A stretch of 64,000 nucleotides of DNA from Nostoc sp. S4 (GTDB lineage Bacteria > Cyanobacteriota > Cyanobacteriia > Cyanobacteriales > Nostocaceae): contig JAQYWR010000010.1 of the NCBI GenBank assembly GCA_029379225.1, positions 1-64,000 on the forward strand, in the 5' to 3' direction. Every line of letters begins with the position of its first letter. Within the stretch, counting starts at the first letter, position 1. The notes under the pieces are model-generated. The model was not told the DNA's origin. It worked only from the letters and a program-made list of their open reading frames with translations, and ran no database searches. Below are positions 1 through 9,100 of the stretch, piece by piece. The position numbers were made by a program, and so were the translations under genes.

Positions 1-31
1 CTGTTGCTTAAATCCTTTACCTGTAAGCCTT

Positions 32-325
32 TCAAGACTTAACGGCAAAAGTCAGTTCTCTCCAGTGTCCTGAAAGCATAAACCAAAACTCTAAAGGATG
101 TGGACGGTCAATGCCTTGTATTATTAAATTGTTATGGCGTTGGTAGCTCTCAATCTCTAACACTAAGTTTTGTCGTAATTCAATTCGTCGATAATGTCCT
201 TCTCCCAATGCCTGGGGACACTTATAAGTAATATCTAACTCATCATCGGGGTCGCTATTTTGTGGAGTTTCATTTACTTCTTGAAAGAGTTGCCAATGCG
301 CCTGTGCTGGAATAATAATGGTCAT
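32..325 (-). CDS. AraC/PchR-type regulator, N-terminal fragment
   Basis: This 97-residue protein looks like the N-terminal sensor part of cyanobacterial PchR-like AraC regulators: a polar start, then 'YKCPQALGEGHYRRIELR', then a cupin-like stretch with 'HPLEFWFMLSGHW'. Full members run to about 320 residues and end in two helix-turn-helix motifs. Here a TGA stops the frame right after the sensor-like part, and only 31 bases remain to the window edge, so the DNA-binding half cannot be seen. It is either a truncated gene or one whose remainder lies in another frame beyond the window. The family assignment comes from sequence memory and is moderate; the truncation is read directly. Confidence 0.5.
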   Translation of the reverse strand: MTIIIPAQAHWQLFQEVNETPQNSDPDDELDITYKCPQALGEGHYRRIELRQNLVLEIESYQRHNNLIIQGIDRPHPLEFWFMLSGHWRELTFAVKS

Positions 326-504
326 TATTCATCTGACTAGAACTTATTGAGATTAATTATCACTATTTTATTAATGCTACACAAGTGAAATAATTGATAA
401 AAACTAACGGTAGTAGTAAATATGTGATAACGAATTTAGGCAATCCGGCAAGAATTATAATTCTGCTCAGACTTGTCTTTGCAACGGACTGGCTCCCCAC
501 TCTT

Positions 505-960
505 TTAAAAATATTTCAACTGGACTTGAATATTAGTGTTCGGTCCTGCTACCAAAAATGCTGCTTGGCTAAATTTGGGGGCACTTGTGGTAATTTCTGG
601 GTTTCTGGAAAATCCAAAGCCTTCGATGGGTATACCAAGAATATTACGATTGAGAGTGCGATCGCTATTTTGATCGTGAATGATTGCAACGGCATAATTA
701 CCTGCTTTTAAGTTCTCAAAGGTAATCAGCAAGGGAGTATCAGTAATCTTAATGCACTGTCCTTGTAAAACGCGATCGCGTTGATTAGGAAATCCTTGAC
801 TGCTAGCAAATATACTCGCACAAACTTGTCCTCGTTTATTCTTTAATCCATCAATTTCTACGGTGAGTTTGCCGTTATAACCTGCCTTGGCGGTAAATGA
901 CCATACTAAATTTCCGAAGACTGCCAACAGCAGCATACTAACTTTAAATCCTCTCACCAT
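505..960 (-). CDS. DUF2141 family secreted protein
   Basis: The 151-residue product begins with a signal peptide (basic MVRGFK, hydrophobic core to about residue 22, cleavage near 'TAKAG'). The mature part has the DUF2141 pattern: an opening beta strand 'GKLTVEIDGLKNKRGQV', a central 'FENLKAGNYAVAIIHDQNSD' and a late 'GIPIEGFGFSRNP'. These proteins are predicted to be small exported beta-sandwich domains of unknown role. The length is complete for the family. It stands alone, about 70 bp downstream of the 614-residue kinase gene on the same strand, separated by STRR-like repeat DNA (about 981-1025). Confidence 0.8.
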   Translation of the reverse strand: MVRGFKVSMLLLAVFGNLVWSFTAKAGYNGKLTVEIDGLKNKRGQVCASIFASSQGFPNQRDRVLQGQCIKITDTPLLITFENLKAGNYAVAIIHDQNSDRTLNRNILGIPIEGFGFSRNPEITTSAPKFSQAAFLVAGPNTNIQVQLKYF

Positions 961-1033
961 AAAATTTTTCCTTTATTATTAATCATTGGTTATTGGTCAT
1001 TTGTTACTGGTTTTAAGCAAATGACAATTATAA

Positions 1034-2878
1034 CTATTTAGCTGAACTTGAAACGATAGGTAATGTAAACCAGAAAGTTACCCCGGCTTGAGGATTGGGA
1101 TTAATACCAATTTCGCCACCATGAGCATTGATGATTTGCTTGGATAGATACAACCCCAATCCCAAACCTACAGAATTGCGGATGCTACTACCCCGGAAGT
1201 AAAGCTCAAAAAGCCGATCGCTTTGTTTTTGAGTAATACCCACGCCGTTATCACTGACAGTACAATAAATATCGCTAGCCTCAACAGTAGCGTTGATTGT
1301 CAAAAGCAATCCAGGCGGATTGTGTTTGAGGGCATTGACAATTAAGTTAGAAAAAACTCGCCATAATTGTGTAGGATCTACATTTACTAATGGCAAATCC
1401 GCAGATACCAAATTTGTCACAGTTGCTTGATTTTGCACTACTAATGGCTCTAAATCTGCCAGCGCTGCTTCGACAATCGTCAGTAATTGTACGGCTTGTC
1501 GTTGTAAAACAATACCTTGCACCTCGTTGATATGAGCTTCCATCAACGAATTAATTAAGTTAAGTTGGCGATCGCTACTTTGAATCATCCGCTCTAAAAT
1601 TAAGCGTCGCACAGGAATTAGGGATTGGGGATTAGGGATTGGGGATTGAGAAGAAACTTCTTTAATTCTTCCTTGTCCCCCTTGTCCCTGCTCCCCAGTC
1701 TCCAGTCCCTCACTGTTGAGCAGATTCTTCAGTACCATTAAAGTACCTAGCACTGGATTACGTAAGTCATGAGAAACTGCATGAAAAAATACTCGTAGTT
1801 CTGCTTCAGTTTGTTTGCGCTGTGTAATGTCTTCAATCAAACCTTCGTAGTACAACAGCTTTCCTTGTTCGTCACGAACTGCATAGGCTTTTTCGGAAAT
1901 CCAAACAATACTGCCATCTCGGCGATAAATTTGAGACTCAAACTCGGAAACTCTGCCATACTTTTCCATCAGGCGCACAAATTCTGCTCGGCGGTTTGGA
2001 TCGACATACAATTGGTGTTCAATATCAGTGAAATTTGCTGTCACCTCCTCTGGTGATGAGTAGCCATAAATACGTGCTAAAGCAGGATTTGCTGTAATGT
2101 AACGTCCACCAGGACTGCTTTGAAAGATACCTTCAATGGCGTTTTCAAAAATGGTGCGATATTTCGCTTCTGCAACTTTGAGTTTCAGGTAGGCAGATTC
2201 AAGTTCTTGACGGGCGTAAAACTCAGAGCGTTGCAAGCGATCGTACAGATAAACACCGAGATCGCATATCGTACAAAACCAAAAAATATATAAAACAAAC
2301 GTTACATTATATATCTCTGGGTGTTCTGGGATTGGTGTTTTTAGTCCAAGTGCCGTGTTGACACCAAAATAGTAAATTAGCACACTTGCTTGAGACACCA
2401 AGTGAAGAGTCCAGCAGACTGGGATTAAGATAGCTTGACTTAAGAACAATAGTGACCAACCGATGCTATCGGGTAGTGCAAAACCTCTGAAGGTTGCAAA
2501 CAACTGTGATATTAAACTAATTGACCAAGAAGAACTCAAAAATAATAAATCTGGACGATGACGACCAAATTTAGTTTTATGTAGGGCAAAGCAGATAAGT
2601 ATATTTATAAGCATTGTAATATTCAGTACAATGCTTCTCGGTCGGAGTAATTGTGGCAGTTTCTCCAACTCTGGCAAAGAGAAAAACAAGCCGTAAATGT
2701 CTCGCAAAGTAAAAGATAACAAACAAATCAGCGCCAGCCACAACCATAAATGCAATCTCTGCCACAAAAATTGGTTGCGCCAAGCTTTGTATAGAGTAAT
2801 AATTTTATCTGTTGTTGGTGCAGAAAAGGTTTTTCTGTACCAGCTTTGCACTGTTGTAAATGGGGTAGCCATTAGCAT
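1034..2878 (-). CDS. Membrane-bound PAS sensor histidine kinase
   Basis: This is a 614-residue kinase. Residues ~40-210 hold five or six hydrophobic segments, followed by a short coiled linker and a PAS/PAC domain (~235-355, ending 'YYEGLIEDITQRK'). The dimerisation helix has the phospho-acceptor in 'FFHAVSHDLRNPVLG'. The ATPase domain is intact: N box 'NLIVNALKHN', G1 'DNGVGI', G2 'GLGLGLYLSKQI'. No receiver is fused, so the partner is elsewhere. A low-complexity insert (encoded around 1612-1715) made of repeat DNA lies between the H-box helix and 'LILERMIQ'. The gene follows a paralogous kinase by 80 bp and is probably co-transcribed. The start is the first of two close ATGs (2878 or 2872). 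The signal is unknown. Confidence 0.88.
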   Translation of the reverse strand: MLMATPFTTVQSWYRKTFSAPTTDKIITLYKAWRNQFLWQRLHLWLWLALICLLSFTLRDIYGLFFSLPELEKLPQLLRPRSIVLNITMLINILICFALHKTKFGRHRPDLLFLSSSWSISLISQLFATFRGFALPDSIGWSLLFLSQAILIPVCWTLHLVSQASVLIYYFGVNTALGLKTPIPEHPEIYNVTFVLYIFWFCTICDLGVYLYDRLQRSEFYARQELESAYLKLKVAEAKYRTIFENAIEGIFQSSPGGRYITANPALARIYGYSSPEEVTANFTDIEHQLYVDPNRRAEFVRLMEKYGRVSEFESQIYRRDGSIVWISEKAYAVRDEQGKLLYYEGLIEDITQRKQTEAELRVFFHAVSHDLRNPVLGTLMVLKNLLNSEGLETGEQGQGGQGRIKEVSSQSPIPNPQSLIPVRRLILERMIQSSDRQLNLINSLMEAHINEVQGIVLQRQAVQLLTIVEAALADLEPLVVQNQATVTNLVSADLPLVNVDPTQLWRVFSNLIVNALKHNPPGLLLTINATVEASDIYCTVSDNGVGITQKQSDRLFELYFRGSSIRNSVGLGLGLYLSKQIINAHGGEIGINPNPQAGVTFWFTLPIVSSSAK

Positions 2879-2958
2879 CTAAGCAACTTTGCCTATACCG
2901 TTGAAGGTGTTTTTTCCTCAAGATTGCCACAAATAACACCTTCGCATTTTTTGGTAAT

Positions 2959-5634
2959 TTATGGGCGATTTGTTGCGGATGTAGTTGCTAAAGGTAATGT
3001 AAACCAGAAAGTTAACCCGCGCTTGCGGTTAGTAATCGCACCAATCTCGCCCCCATGTGCTTTAATAACTTGGCGACAAAGATACATTTTTAAGCCAATG
3101 CTTGTGGAACAGCAATCTTGGGGGTCGCGGACGTGCAGATCGAAAAGGCGATCGCACTCTAGTTTACTCATAGTTACACCATTATCTTGAATCTGAGTGC
3201 GAATCATTCCAGATTCAACCGTAGCACTCAAGGTAAAGTTTATTCCTGGTAGATTATTTTCCAAGCTACGTGTCACTAAATGCGCCACAACTTTTTGCAA
3301 CCGACTTGCATCTGCCATCACCAATGGTAAATCTACAGGAATCAAGTTTTTTACAGTTGCTTGGTTTTGTGTGAGTATGGGTTGCAACTGAGCAAAGATT
3401 CCTGCTAGTAGGGTGCTAAACTGTACGAGTTCGAGTTTAATTCCCAGGCCTTCTTTTTCACTGCAATTAATTTCTAACAAAGAGTTAATCATTGTTAGTT
3501 GGCGGTCGTTACCTTGAATCATCCGCTCGATTATTGAGCGAGATACGAGAATTTGTGACGAAGAAGACGCAAGAACGCGGGGAAGGGGAGACGCAGCGAA
3601 AGAAGACGCAATGGGGAGATGCTCTGAGGCTGTTAAAGAATTTTCCGTCTCTCCCACTCTTTGTATCTTCAGATCGCTGTCTTTGGGCGTTGCGATGTCT
3701 TTGTGTGTTTGTGTCTCTCCAGGTTCTTGCGTCAGAGCGTTCCTCACTCCCTGATTTAACAAATTTTTTAATACCATCAAGTTACCCATTACAGAAGTTC
3801 GTAAATCATGGGCAACTGTGTGTAAAACTACATCTTTAATACGATGTAATTCTTCAACTTCTTGGATTTTTTGTTGCAATTGTGCTGTACGTTCTCGTAC
3901 TTGGTGTTCTAAATTAGTATTGAGTTGTGCTAGTTCTTGGTAAATCCGGCTTTGATGAATGGCGATCGCTACTTGTTCTGACATTTGTTGTAGCAAATCA
4001 ATTTCTATTGGTTGCCACTGACGCGGCGCTGAGCATTGATTGGCAATTAAGGCACCAAATAATTCTTCATCTAGCATAATTGGTACAGCCAAACTAGCCC
4101 TAGTTTGAAATTTTTGACAGTGTGCTGTTACTTTAGAAGATAGTGGTATTTGCGTTATATCTTCAACGACACGCACAATATTATTTTTTAGTAAGTTTCT
4201 TAGTTCTTGGATATAAGCTTCATCATTACTCGACCAACCAGAAACTGATGGATATTTAGGATCTACTGATTCAGCAAGAGTTTTGACTCCTAAGTTGGCA
4301 TTATTTAAAGTAATAAAAACTCGATCTGCTTGCAGAAATTGCCTGACCTCGGTAACGGTGGTTTGGAGAACTTGCTCTAAGTTCAGCGAAGACCGAATTC
4401 GCACTAGAGTTTCTGCCAACAAGCGATCGCGTTCTGTTGACAGGTGTAATTTGGCTTCTTGCTGCTTGCGTTGTGTAATATCGTGATGAACTGCTAGTAA
4501 GCAAGGGATACCATCCAAATCAATAATTTCGGCTGAAAGCAAGACTGTAATTATCTCTCCAGATTTTTGCCGAAATTGTAATTCTAAATTCCGAATCGCT
4601 CCTGTAGCTTGTAGCTCTTGTATTAACTTTAAGCGATCGGCTGCATCGAGCCAAAGATTTAAATCAAAGGAAGTTTTACCAATCGCTTCATCTGGCTGAT
4701 AGCCTGAAAGTTTCACAAAACTGTCGTTAACTTCTAGAAAACGTCCTTCTTTGAGGCTACTAATAGTAATTGAATCGGGACTGCAACTAAAAGCTTTAGC
4801 AAATTTTTGGGCAAGATTTTGGAGGGCGATTTCTGCTTGTTTGCGTTCTGTAATGTCTCGGACAATTGCGAGGATCTCGTCTTCACCGCTAACTACTAAA
4901 CGCGCTTCATAATCTCTGACTCCTAAGGGCGTCGGTAGCTGATATTCACAGGTTTGTAGAGTTCCAGTGTCTAAAGTTTTAGCGATCGCTTCTTGGCTAA
5001 TCGCTGCAACATCGCTCGGCAATAATTCCTGCAAATTTTTTCCCACTATTTCTTCTCGAGCGAGCGTGACATTTGCTCCCTCACTTTTTAAGTCGAGATA
5101 CTCGCCATCGCGGCTAATGCGAAACATCAAATCGGGAATAGCAGATAAAATTGCTTTATATCGCGCTTCACTCTCTTGCAATTTTTCTTGGGCTAGTTTT
5201 TGCTCTGTAATATCCATGACTAAACCATTCCAAAGCAAATCCCCTTCTTGTTGGGGTTCTGCACTAGAAGTAGCTTGAATCCACTTCATCCCACTAGGCG
5301 TAATGATGCGACCTTCCCAATGCCAGGGTGTAAAAGTGGTGCTACAAATAGTTATAGATTCTCTAAAAGCTTTTATATCCTGTGGATGAATCAGTTTGGA
5401 TAATGCCTGAAAGTCTGCTGCAATAACTTCTGGTTCTATTTCAAACAAATTTTGACAACCAGAACTCAGATAAAGCACAGACACAGAAGCATCCTGTCGT
5501 TGCAGAACTTGGAAAATAACTCCAGGTAAATTGACAGCAATTTTTGAGAGCACGTTAATAACCTCTTGCTGACAATTTGGTGTAGACAGGGATTTGACAA
5601 CGATTTCATCCACTATTCGACCCTTTATAAACAA
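2959..5634 (-). CDS. Multi-PAS/GAF histidine kinase-like protein with degenerate ATPase domain
   Basis: This 891-residue soluble protein has three PAS/PAC units (~25-145, ~150-265, ~275-395, each ending in a 'DITE/DITQ' motif). A GAF domain (~405-570) and a coiled coil ('LNTNLEHQVRERTAQLQQKI') follow, then an H-box helix 'LHTVAHDLRTSVMG' and an HATPase-like domain. The C-terminal half is paralogous to the downstream 614-residue kinase. Its ATP-binding motifs are eroded: the N box reads 'HLVTRSLENN' (essential Asn replaced by Arg, about residue 789), G1 reads 'DNGVTM', and G2 reads 'SIGLKM'. It may therefore be a pseudokinase or a sensory partner of its neighbour. A repeat-derived insert (about 3538-3755) sits in the same loop as in the paralogue. 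Confidence 0.85.
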   Translation of the reverse strand: MFIKGRIVDEIVVKSLSTPNCQQEVINVLSKIAVNLPGVIFQVLQRQDASVSVLYLSSGCQNLFEIEPEVIAADFQALSKLIHPQDIKAFRESITICSTTFTPWHWEGRIITPSGMKWIQATSSAEPQQEGDLLWNGLVMDITEQKLAQEKLQESEARYKAILSAIPDLMFRISRDGEYLDLKSEGANVTLAREEIVGKNLQELLPSDVAAISQEAIAKTLDTGTLQTCEYQLPTPLGVRDYEARLVVSGEDEILAIVRDITERKQAEIALQNLAQKFAKAFSCSPDSITISSLKEGRFLEVNDSFVKLSGYQPDEAIGKTSFDLNLWLDAADRLKLIQELQATGAIRNLELQFRQKSGEIITVLLSAEIIDLDGIPCLLAVHHDITQRKQQEAKLHLSTERDRLLAETLVRIRSSLNLEQVLQTTVTEVRQFLQADRVFITLNNANLGVKTLAESVDPKYPSVSGWSSNDEAYIQELRNLLKNNIVRVVEDITQIPLSSKVTAHCQKFQTRASLAVPIMLDEELFGALIANQCSAPRQWQPIEIDLLQQMSEQVAIAIHQSRIYQELAQLNTNLEHQVRERTAQLQQKIQEVEELHRIKDVVLHTVAHDLRTSVMGNLMVLKNLLNQGVRNALTQEPGETQTHKDIATPKDSDLKIQRVGETENSLTASEHLPIASSFAASPLPRVLASSSSQILVSRSIIERMIQGNDRQLTMINSLLEINCSEKEGLGIKLELVQFSTLLAGIFAQLQPILTQNQATVKNLIPVDLPLVMADASRLQKVVAHLVTRSLENNLPGINFTLSATVESGMIRTQIQDNGVTMSKLECDRLFDLHVRDPQDCCSTSIGLKMYLCRQVIKAHGGEIGAITNRKRGLTFWFTLPLATTSATNRP

Positions 5635-5956
5635 GTTATTGATGTATAATTAAAAGCTAGAATAGCCAATTGAGCAGTTTTGATTCTGTTGGCGATGATG
5701 CTGGCACAATTAAAACTGCACCTTCTTTTAGAGTAGTTCCTGAGAGGGCGATCGCATTCACCCAATCGGGTGAACCAGTTGTCAGGCACAGAATTACAGT
5801 AGTTCTAAGTTTCGAGTGCAGAATCACCGAACTGTTGTTCGCCGCAAGTTGTCACTCACAGTTCATCTAGTTAACGCTGCTTGATTGTGTTTAGCTAATA
5901 TTGCGATCGCTAACAATCGAGCAAAGGATATTAGTCGTACTTGTGAAAAAACTATA

Positions 5957-6199
5957 ATGCCAACTACGAAGCCAAAATCCACTTTAAATTTAGTCAGTCA
6001 ATTGCGACGACACTTAAATTATCAAGAAGAGTTTGCTGCTAATTTGGGTGTTTCATTTAAAACTGTGAATCCTTGTGAAAACGCACATAGTACACCGTCC
6101 CCAATGGCTCTTAAGTAGATTAAAGACCAATTGCTTGGTGGGCGTGCCGAGAAAAGTATTATTGGATTGGTATTTTCCAGAGATGGAGCTTGGCAATGA
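5957..6199 (+). pseudogene. Broken XRE/HTH regulator gene, ATGA-coupled to hybrid kinase
   Basis: Reading from ATG 5957 gives a helix-turn-helix protein: 'LVSQLRRHLNYQEEFAANLG', 'VSFKTVN', then 'ENAHSTPSPMALK'. An in-frame TAG at 6116-6118 falls where family members usually have Gln. The frame continues 'IKDQLLGG...' for 26 more codons to a TGA at 6197-6199, which overlaps the kinase ATG (6196) as ATGA. The usual 'RWEN' is 'PCEN' here, and the HTH turn is one residue short. This was therefore a small regulator translationally coupled to the kinase and is now interrupted. The stop, frame and overlap are seen directly; the family match is inference. Confidence 0.7.
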
Positions 6200-9100
6200 C
6201 CTGTGAAGACCAAAAGCAAATTGGTTTAGAAGACATTCTGATTACGGAAGAACTGTCTCGTCGCTCTCCCAAAACATCTGACTTGCAAGCCGAGAACCAA
6301 GCTCTACATACTCTCGCTCAGCAACTTGCTCAATCGCCCCAAAGTATGCTCAAAATCCTTGTGAGTATTGCCAAGGATCTTTGTCAAACGGGAACTGCCG
6401 GAGTCAGCTTACTAGAGGTATCCAACAGTAGAGAGTCAATTTTCCGTTGGGTAGCATTGGCTGGAGAGTTGGAGCAATACGAGCAACAAACAACCCCAGG
6501 TAATTTTAGCCCTTGTGGAGTGTGTTTAGAGAGGCGATCGCCCCAACTTTATTTATATCCCGAACGATACTTCACTTATTTTCAACAAGTCAAACCTGCG
6601 ATTATTGAGGGCTTAGTCATTCCTTTAGTCATTGACGAGCAGCCGTTAGGGACGATTTGGATCGTGTCTCACGATGACCAACGGCAGTTTGATAGCGAAG
6701 ATGTGCGGCTGATGACAAGTTTGGCAAATTTTACCGCTGCTGCCTTGCAAAGTAGTCGCGCCCGTCAAGCGGCTGTTGATGTAGGGCAGGCTTTGCACGA
6801 AAGCCAAGCCCAAATGCAAAGCCTGCTTTCAAATATACCAGGGATGGTTTATCGTTATCTACCTGGAATCGATGGAGCGCATCGCTTTGCCTATGTTAAT
6901 TCGGGTTGCCGTGATTTGTTTGAAGTAGAGCCATCAGAGGCATTACAGGACGCTGATTTAATTTGGAACCAGATTCATCCTGACGATCGCTTTTCATTTC
7001 AAGCATCGGTCACAAAAGCCGTTGAAAACTTTCTTGCTTGGAACTGGCAAGGCAGAATTATTACGCTTAGTGGCAAACTTAAGTGGATTCAAGGTAAGTC
7101 GAGTGCGTTACGAACCGCAGATGGAGATGTTTGGGACGGCTGGCTGATTGATATCACCGATCGCAAACAAATCAAAGAAGCCCTGCAAGAAAGTGAGCGA
7201 ACCATCACAACCTTGCTCAGTAATCTGCCGGGAATGGTCTATCGCTGCTTGATGGATGAGAACTATACCTTTGAGTTTGCGAGTGAGGGATGCCTACAAC
7301 TGACTGGCTATCGTCCAGCGGACTTTGGGCATAATGGGCAGATTGCTTACGCTGAGATTATACATCCAGACGATGGAGACCGAATTCGAGATGAAATCAC
7401 CATAGCATTAGAGCAACGGCAGCAATTCACCGTGACTTACCGCATCTTCACCGCGAATGGCGATATGCGTTGGGTTTGGGATCGGGGTGTTGGGGTATAC
7501 ACCACGGATGGAGAACTGATTGCGATCGAAGGATTTGTTGCCGATTTAACGGAGTCTAAGCAAGCTGAGTCTGCCCTGCAAGAAAGTGAAGAGCTAAAGC
7601 AACGTATTTTAGAGAGCAGTAAAGACTGCATCAAGGTTTTAACGCTACAGGGACATCTCCTTTACCTGAATACAGGGGGGCTACATCTTTTAGAAGTTGA
7701 CGATCCAGCATCGATTCTCAATAGCGATTGGGTTAGTTTCTGGCAGGGCGAAGACTATGAACAAGCTCAAGCAGCGATCGCCGCTGCCAGAATGGGCGAT
7801 ATTGGTCGATTTCAAGGGTATTTTCCCACTCTAAAGCGTCAGCCAAAATGGTGGGATGTAATTGTCACACCGATTCGAGATGCGTCAGGACAAGTTATCC
7901 AACTTTTATGTATCTCACGGGACATTACCGAAGCAAAGCGCCTTGAAACTGAAGGCCAGCAAGCCCAAATTGCTTTGCGAGAAGCGCACGTGCAATTAGA
8001 GTCTGCTTTGGTGGCTGGAGCAGTTTACACTTGGCGTTGGAACATTCCTAGCAATCGTGTTATTGTTAATGCTGCATTTGCTCACTTGTTTGCCGTAGAC
8101 CCCGCGGTTGCGACTACAGAAGGGTTGCCCATCAAGCTGTTTATCGATGCCATGCACGAAGAAGACCGCTTGAGCGTTTGGCCTGCAATTAATCAAGCGA
8201 TTAGATCGGGTCAAAGGTATGCTGCCCAATACCGCGTTCAGACTGCCAGCGGCGAGGAGCGATGGCTGTCGGCTTGCGGGCGAGTCGAGTATGATGCGGT
8301 TGGCAGTCCTGTTTCTTTTCCTGGCGCACTCATTGATGTTACCGAAGTAAAACTTGCTGAAGAAGCCTTGCGCCTTTCGGAAGAACGCTATCGAACACTG
8401 TTTGAGTCTATTGATGATGGCTTCTGCATCATCGAAATGCTGTTTGATGAAAACAATACGCCGAGTGATTACCGCTTTTTGCAAATTAATCTGGCATTTG
8501 AGAAACAATCAGGACTTGTAGAAGCAGAAGGCAAAAGAATGCTTCAACTCGCTCCGACGCATGAAAAGCATTGGTTTGAAATTTATGGCAAAATTGCCTT
8601 GACGGGTGAACCTGCTCGTTTTGAAAATCGTGCTGAAGCGCTGAACCGTTGGTTTGAGGTGTATGCCTGCCGTGTTGGAGAACCAAAGAGTCGGAAAGTC
8701 GCTATCCTCTTCAAAGATATCACCGAGCGCAAGCGCATCGAAGCCGAACGAGAACAAATTCTGCAACGAGAACAAGCCGCCCGCGAAGCCGCCGAAACTG
8801 CAAATCGAATTAAAGATGAATTTTTAGCGGTACTGTCTCACGAGTTGCGATCGCCCCTCAACCCAATTTTGGGTTGGTCGAGTATGCTTCGCAGTGGTAG
8901 ATTAGATGCCACAAAAACAGCTTATGCTTTGGAAACAATCGAACGCAACGCCAAGCTACAGGTACAACTAATTGAAGATTTGTTAGATGTCTCTCGCATA
9001 TTGCGTGGCAAACTCAATCTCAACATGGCTCCTATTAACCTGGCATCAACCATCACAGCTGCAATGGAAACCGTGCAGTTAGCGGCTCAAGCCAAATCGA

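Noticed and set aside
5670..5870. A short frame with 'AFTQSGEPVV' that recalls the N-terminal part of DnaK
   Set aside because: Only about ten residues match and the flanks do not fit; a HIP1 octamer makes part of the match. A tblastn against DnaK would decide.
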